Notes: generated by a model not told the origin, from the sequence alone. A stretch of 64,000 bases of DNA from Planctomycetaceae bacterium (GCA_013823135.1 PNLP01000026.1:25185-89184), one strand, 5' to 3'. Positions 54,363-63,587 are shown, counted from the first letter of the stretch. A program made the numbers and translations.

Positions 54363-55394
54363 GTGTCCTCTCTCAGACGTCACGGGTTCACCCTGATCGA
54401 ACTACTCATTGTGATTGCGATTATTGCAATCCTGATTGGGCTCTTACTACCCGCCGTGCAGAAGGTTCGCGAAGCGGCTGCACGAATGAAGTGCTCCAAT
54501 AACCTGAAACAGATCGGCATCGCTGTCCATGCCTATCACGATGTCGGCGGTGGACTACCGCCAGCCAGTATCGGGAACATGGGGCTCACGTTCTGGGCCG
54601 TCATCCTGCCCTACATCGAACAAGGGAGCATTTCCAGCCAGTTGAACATGGATGCAGCGGGGGCATCCGATGGTTGCACCAACACCAGCCACCTCGACGC
54701 CACCACCTCAGCGGCCTGCACGGCGAACTACAACGTCCTGAAAAACACGGCGATCTCGATCTACGGTTGCCCAACCCGGCGGAATGGCCCCGTCAAGAAT
54801 GCGAACGGGCTTCCCGTCAGCGATTACGCAATCATCATCTCGGGGGGTGAGCGGTGGCAGTTCTGGAGCAACCCAAGCGATCAAACTCAGGCCCTTCGTG
54901 TAGCGAGTGTGCCGGGGGATATGAATTTGTACTCCAGTTCGAACGGTGTCGTGAGCGGGGCTCCTTATCCACTCCAGAACCCCAACGGGGGCTGGCGACC
55001 GCGTGACACTTTCGCTCGGATTCGTGATGGACTCAGCAACACCGCGATCATTGGCGAGAAGCACATCACCCAGAACTTCCTGGGGAAGTGTTGCATGAAC
55101 AATCACGGCCCCAACGGCCGCGACGGCTACATCTACTGGAACCGCGGCAACGGCCCGCCTGCGTACGGCGAGTACTGGGTCGCAGGCGCTGTGGAACAGG
55201 GTATCGCCCGCAACTCGCTGGAGGGCGAAGGGTTGGCCGTGAGCGCCGCTCCGGCTCTCGGCAGTTGGCACCCGGGCGTGTGCAACTTCCTCTTCGCCGA
55301 TGGCTCTGTCCAGGCCATCAACGTGAACATTAGCCAGGCGATGTTGAACGCGATCGGCAGCGCGATCGACGGCAACGTGGTCACCCTTCCTTGA
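54363..55394 (+). CDS. DUF1559 pseudopilin-like protein
   Basis: This 343-aa protein begins at a GTG at 54363, with an AGGTG site about 6 nt upstream. It has a type IV pilin/type II secretion prepilin signal: RRHGFTLIELLIVIAIIAIL, with the processing site after G9 and Glu at +5. The DUF1559 body follows: LLLPAVQKVREAAARMKCSNN, NLKQIGIAVHAYHDVGGGLP, and a C-terminal H-x9-G (SWHPGVCNFLFADGSVQAIN). These proteins are very abundant in planctomycetes; they are likely membrane-anchored pseudopilin-like surface or export components. It is followed closely by a lipoprotein and a LamG gene. Confidence 0.93.
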   Translation: MSSLRRHGFTLIELLIVIAIIAILIGLLLPAVQKVREAAARMKCSNNLKQIGIAVHAYHDVGGGLPPASIGNMGLTFWAVILPYIEQGSISSQLNMDAAGASDGCTNTSHLDATTSAACTANYNVLKNTAISIYGCPTRRNGPVKNANGLPVSDYAIIISGGERWQFWSNPSDQTQALRVASVPGDMNLYSSSNGVVSGAPYPLQNPNGGWRPRDTFARIRDGLSNTAIIGEKHITQNFLGKCCMNNHGPNGRDGYIYWNRGNGPPAYGEYWVAGAVEQGIARNSLEGEGLAVSAAPALGSWHPGVCNFLFADGSVQAINVNISQAMLNAIGSAIDGNVVTLP

Positions 55395-55407
55395 ACCTGG
55401 GACCAAC

Positions 55408-55821
55408 ATGCTCCACTCGTTTCGCCTCGCTGTCGGTTTGCTGGTGTGTTCGCTGATCGCGGTGTCCGGATGTGCTCAGTCGATGCACCCGGTGCAGGGT
55501 ACTGTTCGTTTCGCGGACGGAACGCCCTTGAAAGTTGGGCGAATCGTGATCGACTCCCCGGATGGAAAGACGGGTTCGTGGGGTGCAATCCGTGAGGATG
55601 GCTCCTTCGAGATGGGAACGCTGACGCCGAACGATGGCGTGCCCGCCGGAACGTACCAGGTATACCTGACGAACACGACGACTCCCCCGCCGGCCGACCT
55701 CAGCACCCCATTCACTCCCAGGCCGCTTGTCCACGTGAAGTTCAACAGCAAGGAAACCTCGGGGATCACGTTCGAGGTTCCGCGACAGACCACGTGGGAT
55801 ATCGTCGTCGAGAAACCGTGA
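55408..55821 (+). CDS. Small lipoprotein with carboxypeptidase-regulatory-like fold
   Basis: This 137-aa protein has a lipobox AVSGC (Cys22) after a hydrophobic N-terminus. The mature part is a small beta-sandwich: MHPVQGTVRFADGTPLKVGR, then DGKTGSWGAIREDGSFEMG and VPAGTYQVYLTNTTTPPP. It resembles the transthyretin/carboxypeptidase-regulatory-like lipoproteins commonly encoded right after DUF1559 genes in planctomycetes. It is 13 bp after the DUF1559 stop and 28 bp before the LamG gene. Membrane attachment is likely; function is not known. Confidence 0.8.
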   Translation: MLHSFRLAVGLLVCSLIAVSGCAQSMHPVQGTVRFADGTPLKVGRIVIDSPDGKTGSWGAIREDGSFEMGTLTPNDGVPAGTYQVYLTNTTTPPPADLSTPFTPRPLVHVKFNSKETSGITFEVPRQTTWDIVVEKP

Positions 55822-55849
55822 CAGCCGAACACTCTCTGGAGAAATCACA

Positions 55850-56731
55850 ATGAACCGAACCCTCTCCCGTTCGGCGATGGCACTACTGGTCACATCAGCA
55901 TTCCTTAACACCGGTCGGGCCGACGAGAACGACGTACGTAAAGCCGTTACTTTTTATGCCTCCTTCGACGAGTCTGTGAACGCCGATATCGGCGGGGGGC
56001 AACTCACGCCGGACACCCGCTTCAACCACGCAACTGAGAAAGGGCAATACGTCGTCGGGAAGGGGATCGGTACCAAGGTCTTTACCATCGCAAATAGTAA
56101 GGGGATCGTGGGCGGCGCACTCGACACGGTGGACGTGCTACCGAACAACGGCCGCATCTTCTATCCGGCGAAAGGGAACATTGCCTTCAAGAATGACGGC
56201 TGGAGCGGGTCCATGTCGATGTGGTGCAAAACCGACCCCGACAAATTGTTGAAAACCAAGTTCTGCGACCCGATCCAGATCACGCAGAAGGGAGCAAACA
56301 ACGGCGGTCTGTGGTTCGACTTCAACGACGCCAAGCCACGCGACCTCCGGCACGGTGCATTCACGATGGTCCCCGAGGGTCAGAAAGGGATCGGCGAAGA
56401 CGACCCCAAGGCACCGATGGTCCGCGTCCCCAGCATCGGCTGGAAGGCCGACGACTGGCACCACGTCGTGCTGACGTTCAAGAACCTCGACACGGGAAAG
56501 CCCGACGCCGTGACCTCCCTCTACATCGATGGCAAACTCATCGGGGAGGTGAAGGATCGCAGCATCGCGATGGGATGGGACATCGAGAAGGCGGGCATCT
56601 ACATCGCCATCAACTACATCGGCTTGATCGACGAACTGGCACTGTTTGACCGCGCACTCACGGCCGAAGAAGTATCGCTGCTGCACAAGAAGCCCGATCT
56701 CCTCGCGAAGTTGAAGAAGAAGCGAGATTGA
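55850..56731 (+). CDS. Secreted LamG/concanavalin-A-like protein
   Basis: This 293-aa protein has a signal peptide (NRTLSRSAMALLVTSAFLNTG, cleavage near GRADEN). The rest is one LamG/ConA-like jelly roll: YASFDESVNADIGGG, GWSGSMSMWCKTDPDK, WKADDWHHVVLTFKNLDTGK, SLYIDGKLIGEVKDRS and GLIDELALFDRALTAEEV. Such domains bind sugars or cell-surface ligands; no catalytic residues are visible. It closes an apparent three-gene operon with the DUF1559 and lipoprotein genes. Confidence 0.85.
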   Translation: MNRTLSRSAMALLVTSAFLNTGRADENDVRKAVTFYASFDESVNADIGGGQLTPDTRFNHATEKGQYVVGKGIGTKVFTIANSKGIVGGALDTVDVLPNNGRIFYPAKGNIAFKNDGWSGSMSMWCKTDPDKLLKTKFCDPIQITQKGANNGGLWFDFNDAKPRDLRHGAFTMVPEGQKGIGEDDPKAPMVRVPSIGWKADDWHHVVLTFKNLDTGKPDAVTSLYIDGKLIGEVKDRSIAMGWDIEKAGIYIAINYIGLIDELALFDRALTAEEVSLLHKKPDLLAKLKKKRD

Positions 56732-56818
56732 GTAATCACACGGAGCAATTCGCTTCACTCGGAAAGTGCGGTTATAATCCCTGCCACTGCTGCCCTTTCC
56801 CTTCCGGAGTTCTTCGCC

Positions 56819-57754
56819 ATGCGATCACGCCTCGGCCCCGTCTTGCTCTTTGCCACCATCGTCACCGGCTCGATTCTCTTCCCCGGTTCGCCCACGCAAA
56901 CGGCAGCACAGGAGAAGAAGGACGAGAAGAAAACCACTCCTGGCAAGGCAGACCCCGCAAAGCAGAAAGCGGCAGCACTCGCCACGCTCAAGAAGGCCGG
57001 GCTCGACAAGGCAACCGTTGTCGAGACCGACAACTTCCTGATCGCAAGTTCCTTGCCCGAGGATAAGGCGAAATCGCTTGGGACAGTGCTGGAGAAGGTT
57101 GTACCGGTGGCCCGCAAGGCTCTGCAATTCGAGGAAAAGGAAGACGCGTGGAAGGGAAAGCTAACTGTGTTCGTGCTCCCCGAAACGCGGGAATTCAAGT
57201 CGTTCATGCGAGGCGTCATCCAGCGAGACCCGCAAGGCGTGTACTACGATCTGCGGTCCGATGATCCCTTCATTGCCGACCCTGTCGATGTCCCCGTGAA
57301 ATCGACTGAGGCCGATCAGTTCGCTTATATCGCATCCAGCGTCGCGAACGCCTACTTACAAGCACGCGGCAGCACCGCGAGCCTTCCCGACTGGCTTCAG
57401 AATGGTTTCGGCCGCATCACCGCCATGCGAGCCGAGGGAACGAACTCCGCACGCTACACGAAGTACCGCACGGCGGCCCGCCTCACGGTCCTCGGCCCCA
57501 AGGGCGGCAAGCCCGCGGCACTCGGCGAGTTGTGGGGCGACACCAAGCCTGCCAACGGCGACCTGCTCGCGACGAGCATTGTCGAGTACATCGCGTATGG
57601 CCCCGGTGCGATGAACTTCGTCAAACTGATCTACGGCTTCCGCCCAAACGAGAACGGCGACTCACCCTCGACCGCGCAAGCGATGGAAGCGGCTGGCTGG
57701 AAGGACACCGCAGCACTGGAAGGTGCATGGCGGAAGTGGGCCGGGGCGAAGTGA
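56819..57754 (+). CDS. Secreted peptidase-MA-like protein without the HExxH motif
   Basis: This 311-aa protein has a signal peptide (MRSRLGPVLLFATIVTGSIL, cleavage near TAAQEKK) and a Lys/Glu-rich linker. The body follows the layout of DUF1570/peptidase MA-like proteins: KLTVFVLPETREFKSFM, then a helix, then LPDWLQNGFGRITAM. However, the helix that should carry HExxH reads YIASSVANAYLQARG, so the zinc ligands and Glu are missing. It is probably a non-catalytic binding relative. It stands alone between the LamG operon and sixA. The fold call is inferred from layout. Confidence 0.65.
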   Translation: MRSRLGPVLLFATIVTGSILFPGSPTQTAAQEKKDEKKTTPGKADPAKQKAAALATLKKAGLDKATVVETDNFLIASSLPEDKAKSLGTVLEKVVPVARKALQFEEKEDAWKGKLTVFVLPETREFKSFMRGVIQRDPQGVYYDLRSDDPFIADPVDVPVKSTEADQFAYIASSVANAYLQARGSTASLPDWLQNGFGRITAMRAEGTNSARYTKYRTAARLTVLGPKGGKPAALGELWGDTKPANGDLLATSIVEYIAYGPGAMNFVKLIYGFRPNENGDSPSTAQAMEAAGWKDTAALEGAWRKWAGAK

Positions 57755-57762
57755 CGTGAGAC

Positions 57763-57832
57763 GTTTAGCGTCAGCCCCAGCAGGGCGACGCATGTAGGAA
57801 TGCGCGTCGCCCCGCTGGGGCGACGGCTAAAC
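57763..57832. repeat. GTTTAGC-family palindromic repeat, copy 5
   Basis: The ends are GTTTAGCGTC and GACGGCTAAAC, and the inside pairs CCCCAGCAGGGCGACGC with GCGTCGCCCCGCTGGGG imperfectly around a short loop. It lies between two convergent genes. Its right end contains the TAG stop codon of sixA (minus strand, 57827-57829). Confidence 0.8.
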
Positions 57833-58342
57833 GAAGTCTGGCGTAATCAGCCACTCCAGCACACCGCAACCGCGTGCGGATTCACCCTTGATCCGCACGC
57901 ACGCGGCACCTGGCTTCGCGAAGTGAATTGTTCCTGCGGCGGCCCCGAGCAACCATTCCAGATGCGCTCCGAGGTCGGGCATGTGGCCCACAGCCGCAAC
58001 CGCTTTCTCGGCCCGCGACGGCAACCGTGCCCCCGATGCGGGCAGTTCCATCAGCCACGCCGTCAGCTTTCCCGGTTTGAGGCTTCCAATCGCGAGATCA
58101 TCACAGGTGACCGGGCGAGTTCCCGGTGCCCACACTGCGAGCAATTCTTTCGCGGTCTGGTGCGCCCGGACAAGCGGACTCGCTGCAACGGTATCAACGA
58201 CAATGCCTCGCCTGGCAAATGCGCTCGCCAACCCCTGGCACTGAGTGAGCCCCTTTGCGGTAAGCGGGCGGTCGAAGTCGCGAGCGATCGCGCCGCCGCC
58301 AAGGTCTTCCGCTTCCGCGTGGCGTATCAAGTAAAGCAGCAT
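57827..58342 (-). CDS. sixA: SixA-type phosphohistidine phosphatase
   Basis: This 171-aa protein shows the histidine-phosphatase (phosphoglycerate-mutase-like) fold: the RHG-type motif LIRHAEAED with catalytic His8, ARDFDRPLTAKGLTQCQGLA, SPLVRAHQTAKELL with Arg, and a second His in VGHMPDLG. Family members dephosphorylate phosphohistidine; SixA in E. coli acts on HPt/PTS proteins. Here the substrate is unknown. Length matches SixA. The stop codon lies within the GTTTAGC-type palindrome. The gene is divergent from typA. Confidence 0.9.
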   Translation of the reverse strand: MLLYLIRHAEAEDLGGGAIARDFDRPLTAKGLTQCQGLASAFARRGIVVDTVAASPLVRAHQTAKELLAVWAPGTRPVTCDDLAIGSLKPGKLTAWLMELPASGARLPSRAEKAVAAVGHMPDLGAHLEWLLGAAAGTIHFAKPGAACVRIKGESARGCGVLEWLITPDFV

Positions 58343-58552
58343 AGATCGTTCCCGAACGGATGCTCAGATCGTCCGAATCCCGATACCGGATGGGCAGTCG
58401 CACGTCGGGAATCGTGCCAAATGGCCCCCACTTCAATCCTTCATCTTTAACCCACAATCCCCAAACCTGTGCCGGCTCCCCTTCCGGAAAGACGACTTAA
58501 GTTCTAAAGTACAGGAAGCGCTTGATCCCTCCAGAGTATTGGGGGGTTTCGC

Positions 58553-58597
58553 GTTTTGTGTTCAACTCGGAAAGTTGAACGCAAAACTCTCCGAGTT
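58553..58597 (+). promoter_or_regulatory. Two overlapping hairpins in the typA leader
   Basis: Hairpin A pairs 58553-58567 with 58573-58587 (15 bp, one G-T pair). Hairpin B pairs AACTCGGA (58564-58571) with TCCGAGTT (58590-58597). The two share bases and cannot form together. They lie 27 nt before the typA ATG at 58625. An attenuator or switch is possible but unproven. Confidence 0.4.
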
Positions 58598-58624
58598 AGA
58601 CCCGAAGCTCTTGCGAAGCGATCC

Positions 58625-60451
58625 ATGAAGCGGAACGACATTCGGAACGTTGCTGTTATTGCACACGTCGACCACGGCAAAACCACCCTCGTAGACCAGA
58701 TGCTCCGGCAATCGGGTCTGTTCCGCTCGGAAGAGCTGGACAAACTCGTCGGAGGCCAGCACGGCCTCATCATGGACTCGAACGATCAGGAGCGTGAACG
58801 TGGCATCACCATCCTGGCGAAAAACTGCGGCATCCGCATCGGGGATGTGAAGGTCAACCTGATTGACACACCAGGGCACGCCGACTTCGGTGGCGAAGTC
58901 GAACGCGTTCTGAAGATGGCCGACGGCGCGTTCGTGCTGGTCGATGCCGCCGAAGGACCACTGCCACAAACGCGGTTCGTGCTCCGCAAGGCGTTCGCGG
59001 TCGGGCTCAACCCGATCGTCATCATCAACAAGATCGACCGCCCGGACGCCCGCATCGACGACGTTCACTCGTTCATGTTCGACCTGTTCATCGAACTCGG
59101 CGCGACCGACGAACAGGCCAACTTCCCGGTCATCTACGCCAGCGGGCGCAACGGCGTGGCCACCACCGACATGAAGGTGCCGCCGAAGGATCTTCGCCCG
59201 CTGTTCGACGCGATTCTCAACAACGTCCCAGCTCCGGACGTGGACGAAGACGCCCCACTCAAGATGCAGGTCATGGCCCTGCAATACTCCGAGTTCGTGG
59301 GCAAGATCGCCATCGGTCGCGTTTACGCCGGGAAAATCCGCAAGAACCAGAAGGTCACGGTCGTTCGTCAAACCGACGGCAGCACGTTCCCGGATACCGT
59401 CGTTCAACTGCGTGAGTTCGACCGACTCGCACAGCGGGAAGTCGACGAGATCCGCGCCGGTGACGTGTGTGCGGTCGTCGGCCTGGACGATGCCGAGATC
59501 GGCGACGTGATCTGCGAGTTCGAGAAGCCGCAGACCCTGCCGCCGCTCACGATCGACGAGCCGACGCTCGACATGGTGTTCAAGGTGAACGACTCCCCGT
59601 TCGCCGGGCAGGACGGCAAGCCACTGACGAGCCGCGAACTGCGTGACCGGCTCGAAAAGGAACTCCACCACAACGTCGCCCTGAAGGTGCGACCCGGCGA
59701 CCGCGAGAGCGAGTTCTTCGTCTCCGGCCGCGGACTGCTCCACCTCGGTGTGTTGCTTGAGACGATCCGCCGCGAAGGCGGTGAACTCGCCGTCGGGAAG
59801 CCGAAGGTCATCATGAAGGAGATCAACGGCAGCAAGCACGAGCCGTTCGAGCACCTCGTGGTGGAAGTGCCGACGGAACACCACAGCTCCGTGATCCGCC
59901 TCGTGCTGGAACGCCAAGGCGACTTCCAGAAGATGGAGAACCACGGAACCACGACGCAACTGGAGTTCTACATCCCGGCCCGCGGCCTGATCGGTCTGCG
60001 TACACGAGTGCTGACCGCCACGCAGGGTACGGCGATCATGCACCATAACTTCCACGAGTACCGTCCGGCGAAGCCGGCGATCCCAGGGCGTGCGAACGGC
60101 GTGTACATCTCGAAAGAAACCGGGAAGGTGACCGCTTACGCAACTGAAGACCTGTCTGGCGCATTGTTCGTCTCGCCGCCGGACGCGGTGTATGAGGGGC
60201 AAGTCGTGGGTGAGCAACCTCGCGACAACGACATGGTGGTGAACGTCACCAAAATGAAGCCGCTGACCAACATGCGGGCCTCTGGCAGCGACAAGGCCGC
60301 CGTGCTGAAGCCACCTCGTGACTTCTCGATGGAAAGCGCTCTGGAGTACATCGAGGACGACGAGTTGGTGGAGATCACGCCGAAGTCGATCCGGATGCGT
60401 AAGCTCTGGCTGAAGGAAGCCGAGCGCAAGAAGAACAGCCGCAAGTCGTGA
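58625..60451 (+). CDS. typA: TypA/BipA ribosome-associated GTPase
   Basis: The start is Met 58625 (MKRNDIRNVAVIAHVDHGKT), giving 608 aa, the normal TypA length; 23 extra upstream codons cover the leader hairpins and are not believed. G1 is AHVDHGKTT, G2 the GITI region (RERGITILAKN), G3 DTPGHADFGGEVER and G4 NKIDRP. EF-G-like domains and the C-terminal TypA domain (ARGLIGLRTRVLTATQGTAIMHH; KPLTNMRASGSDK) follow. It is a translational GTPase acting on the ribosome, needed for growth in stress or cold. It converges with the peptidase gene at 60549 through a palindrome. Confidence 0.97.
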   Translation: MKRNDIRNVAVIAHVDHGKTTLVDQMLRQSGLFRSEELDKLVGGQHGLIMDSNDQERERGITILAKNCGIRIGDVKVNLIDTPGHADFGGEVERVLKMADGAFVLVDAAEGPLPQTRFVLRKAFAVGLNPIVIINKIDRPDARIDDVHSFMFDLFIELGATDEQANFPVIYASGRNGVATTDMKVPPKDLRPLFDAILNNVPAPDVDEDAPLKMQVMALQYSEFVGKIAIGRVYAGKIRKNQKVTVVRQTDGSTFPDTVVQLREFDRLAQREVDEIRAGDVCAVVGLDDAEIGDVICEFEKPQTLPPLTIDEPTLDMVFKVNDSPFAGQDGKPLTSRELRDRLEKELHHNVALKVRPGDRESEFFVSGRGLLHLGVLLETIRREGGELAVGKPKVIMKEINGSKHEPFEHLVVEVPTEHHSSVIRLVLERQGDFQKMENHGTTTQLEFYIPARGLIGLRTRVLTATQGTAIMHHNFHEYRPAKPAIPGRANGVYISKETGKVTAYATEDLSGALFVSPPDAVYEGQVVGEQPRDNDMVVNVTKMKPLTNMRASGSDKAAVLKPPRDFSMESALEYIEDDELVEITPKSIRMRKLWLKEAERKKNSRKS

Positions 60452-60463
60452 AGTGATGACAGT

Positions 60464-60538
60464 GCGAGCCACGGGGTTGATCCCCGTGGTCTTGGTTGGC
60501 CTGAGGAAAAACCCACGGGGACAAGCCCCGTGGCTCGC
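60464..60538. repeat. CCACGGGG-family palindromic repeat, copy 3
   Basis: The arms at 60464-60489 (GCGAGCCACGGGGTTGATCC...) and 60513-60538 pair over 26 bp with about two mismatches. It fills the space between the stops of convergent typA (60451) and the M1 peptidase gene (60549), so it could end both transcripts. Confidence 0.8.
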
Positions 60539-60548
60539 CTGACGCGAG

Positions 60549-63500
60549 TCAAAATGCGTGCTGGACGCCGAACCACCACTGGAACGGGGTCGCGGCGTTG
60601 ATGGTCTTCGCCACGTCGAAACGCAGCGTTGCCCGCTCGATAAAGCTGAACACGGCCACTTCCACTCGTAAGCCCGCACCCAGAGCGTAAGCCACGCCGT
60701 CGATGCTCTTTCCGTTTGCGTAAACACTGCCGATGTCCGAGAAGGTCGCCAGCCACACGCTGCGTGCCCCGATCGTGTGGTCGAGCACGTCCCACGCCAC
60801 GTCCTTCACCACCGGGATGCGGAGTTCGGCGTTCGCCACCCAGAGCGCGCTGCCCTGCCGTTGGGCCAGGTCGAAGCCGCGGTAGAGCGTGCCGCCGCCC
60901 AGCGCGAAGAACTGGCCGTAGTCCGGCCACGCTCCCAGCGCCACCACACGCCCGGCGACCCGAACGTTCCGCAAGGCGCCAAACGAGTCCGGGAGTTTAT
61001 GCACCCCCGCGAGTTCGAGACGGCCTTGCCCCATTCCCTTCCAGGTGCTGTTACCAATAAACTCGGTCGTGCCGCCCGCTGCCATGGCATCGACCCACAC
61101 CCCGCATTCGGGATTCCAGTACGGCGTGTACAGGTTCAAGCGGTAGTGGTAGCCGCCCATCGCAAGGCGGTTGAAGCGTGTCCCCACAGGCGTTCGCGTG
61201 AACGGCAGGAAGTTGTCCTGATACGTGACGAAGCCATCCTGATACATGATCGGTGGCAGGTACAGGCTCGACCCTGGCTTCATGATGTCACGATAGTACG
61301 CGACTGCTCGCTGAGCGCCACCCGAACCGGATTCGTTGCCAAACGGCCCCGCGACTCGCTTCTCGTAGTTGATGCCGTACTCTCGGTGATCCCCGAAGAA
61401 AGTCAAATCCGCTCCGAAGATCGCGTCGCGGTAGTCGGTGCGATACGCAAGATAAGCATCGGCTTTCACATGCTGTGGTTTGTTCAATCCGACACGGAGC
61501 CCCAGCATCGTTGAGCGGGTGTACCACGGATCCTGATACGATGCACCCCACACCCACGGCCCCGCGATCAGGTTGCACCGGTGGTAATCCGAAGTCAGGT
61601 CCGCGTCGTCGAGCGTCGTGTACAGCGGCGTCAACTTCGCGCGGATCGTAGGCTTCCAACAGTTGTCGGTCGGATTCGCATCAAGCAGAACGTGATCCGG
61701 GTCGGTCATCACCTGTTCGGGTTCGCCGGGCAGTTCGACATCAACACGCCAGCGTTTGTCGCCCAGCGGCGTGATCGTCGCGCCCATGTCGGGGATCTGC
61801 ATTGGCTTGTCGCCACCGACGGGCACGCGAATCATCTGGCCACCGGGCATGGCGAAGCCAACCGTTGTTGCTTCGGTGAAATCGCCCTTCTGCCGAACAA
61901 CCGCCGAGGCGGTGTACTTCTGGTTTGGGTTCCCACCCCGTGTCGTGAGCCTGTTCAAGGCATTCACTCGCGGACCGTTCAGTTCCCGCACGGTCACGTC
62001 TTCGACTTTCCAGTCGGTCAATCCTTTCCCGTAGATCCAGCGGTCGAAGAACTCGGTCCAGTCGCGGCCCGTGTAGGCTTCAAGTTCACGCTTGTAATCC
62101 GCGATTTGAAGTACGCGCCAGCCGTACTTCTCGACGATCCCGCGGGTGAAATCGAGGAACGCGGCCTCGCCCAACTGATTCTCGATCATGCCGATCGACA
62201 TGGACCCGCGGTCATACGCGCCCGCAAAAAGGTTGAAGAGGTGCCCGTACTTCGGCAGGTCCTGCGCCGCGGGGTTCATCTCCTTATTGCGGATCGAATA
62301 GTACGTGCCGCCGAATCGGTAGTTGTCGCGGTCAATGTTCGGCAACCAGCGGAGCGCTTTCGGCCATGCGAGCATCGGGTTGTTCTTGCCACGCTTGTGG
62401 TCGAGCAACCGGTGTGTGAAATACGCGGCCGCGGCCTCGTCCATGAACGGCTCGGAATAGCCGTTGGTGCCGACGTAGTTGTACCACCACTGGTGCGAGG
62501 TTTCGTGCGAAACGAGGTACTCGACGTATCCGCGTGCGAGGTGCGGCATCCCGAAGACTCGCTCATCAATCATGATGAGCCCGGCACACTCGTTCCCGTT
62601 CCAGCCGAAGTACGACTCCGCGATCGTGAATGTGGAATACGGGAAGTTGCCGAACCACGTCGAGTAGACCGGGATCGCCTCGCCCACGATCTGAAGGATC
62701 TCGCGGGCGTACCACTCATGCTCCGCAAACGCGAGGCAGCGCAACTTGACCGGCTTGCCATCGGGCAAGTTGATGTCGGAGGTAAACTCCTTGTACCGCG
62801 ACGAACAGAGCACCGGGAAATCGCGGCCAACGAACGTCTCGGTCTCGATCTGTTTGCGGCCATCACCGAGCTTGGCTTCCGACTTGATCTGCGGCGAACA
62901 CGCGAGCACTTCGCCTTCCGGTAGCGTGATCTTCGCGCGGAAAATCCCCGCCTCGTTAAACCACGGTTGGTGCCACGGCACGAACGGCATCGGTCGCCAG
63001 CCGGTATCGTCACAGAACGCTAGGACCGGAAACGCATTGGTGAAGAATGTCGTGTCCTTCCAGTGACCGAGTCGCCCTTGCTTGTTCGGCAGATAGAATT
63101 CGCAGACAAGTTCGACGCACACTGATTCACCCGGTTCAACAGGCCGCGGTAACGGGAACCGCAGCGCTGTTGGGTTGGTGTCGTCGTATTCGTAGCGCAG
63201 AGTTTCGTTGTGAGCCTTATTGCCGAGCGAGAGCAACTTGGACTCAGTGATGACACCGGCACGGCCACCCATATCGATGCCCAGCGACGGCTGAAGTCGG
63301 AGCATTTCGAGTGTCTTGGCAAGTTGGAGATAATCGCGCCGCGGAACCTGGTAGTTGGGGTAAAAGTTGAATGCGAGATGGTTTGCAGGAGTCTTGGTCG
63401 TGTTGGTCCAGGTGACCCGCTCGCGCAGCGTGGCACGATGCCTGACAGTATCGATGTCGAGATCGAGATTGTAGCGCGGCAGATGTGGCGGAACTTCTGC

Positions 63501-63587
63501 CGCATGGACTTCTCCAGCGAACAGAATCACAAGGACGGCGAGGGGCCGGCCAAGATACGATTGGAAAAGCTGCCGGGAACCCGTCAC
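60549..63587 (-). CDS. M1-type metallopeptidase fused to a C-terminal Omp85-like beta-barrel
   Basis: This 1012-aa protein begins with a GTG at 63587 and has a signal peptide (RPLAVLVILFAGEVHA). The M1 (gluzincin) core has HETSH at 361-365 and Glu384 in EPFMDEAAAAYF, matching HExxH-x18-E. The exopeptidase motif region shows GNECAG instead of GxMEN, so the mode of action may differ. Residues ~670-1012 look like an outer-membrane beta-barrel: alternating strands such as YHYRLNLYTPYWN, TLYRGFDLAQRQGSALWVANAEL and ATLRFDVAKTINAATPFQWW, ending in the aromatic F of an outer-membrane beta-signal. It may be an outer-membrane-anchored peptidase. It lies 65 bp after a Trm112-like gene. Confidence 0.8.
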   Translation of the reverse strand: MTGSRQLFQSYLGRPLAVLVILFAGEVHAAEVPPHLPRYNLDLDIDTVRHRATLRERVTWTNTTKTPANHLAFNFYPNYQVPRRDYLQLAKTLEMLRLQPSLGIDMGGRAGVITESKLLSLGNKAHNETLRYEYDDTNPTALRFPLPRPVEPGESVCVELVCEFYLPNKQGRLGHWKDTTFFTNAFPVLAFCDDTGWRPMPFVPWHQPWFNEAGIFRAKITLPEGEVLACSPQIKSEAKLGDGRKQIETETFVGRDFPVLCSSRYKEFTSDINLPDGKPVKLRCLAFAEHEWYAREILQIVGEAIPVYSTWFGNFPYSTFTIAESYFGWNGNECAGLIMIDERVFGMPHLARGYVEYLVSHETSHQWWYNYVGTNGYSEPFMDEAAAAYFTHRLLDHKRGKNNPMLAWPKALRWLPNIDRDNYRFGGTYYSIRNKEMNPAAQDLPKYGHLFNLFAGAYDRGSMSIGMIENQLGEAAFLDFTRGIVEKYGWRVLQIADYKRELEAYTGRDWTEFFDRWIYGKGLTDWKVEDVTVRELNGPRVNALNRLTTRGGNPNQKYTASAVVRQKGDFTEATTVGFAMPGGQMIRVPVGGDKPMQIPDMGATITPLGDKRWRVDVELPGEPEQVMTDPDHVLLDANPTDNCWKPTIRAKLTPLYTTLDDADLTSDYHRCNLIAGPWVWGASYQDPWYTRSTMLGLRVGLNKPQHVKADAYLAYRTDYRDAIFGADLTFFGDHREYGINYEKRVAGPFGNESGSGGAQRAVAYYRDIMKPGSSLYLPPIMYQDGFVTYQDNFLPFTRTPVGTRFNRLAMGGYHYRLNLYTPYWNPECGVWVDAMAAGGTTEFIGNSTWKGMGQGRLELAGVHKLPDSFGALRNVRVAGRVVALGAWPDYGQFFALGGGTLYRGFDLAQRQGSALWVANAELRIPVVKDVAWDVLDHTIGARSVWLATFSDIGSVYANGKSIDGVAYALGAGLRVEVAVFSFIERATLRFDVAKTINAATPFQWWFGVQHAF

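Noticed and set aside
58562..60727. Minus-strand open frame (721 codons) opposite typA
   Set aside because: typA is unmistakable on the plus strand; the antisense translation has no recognisable features.
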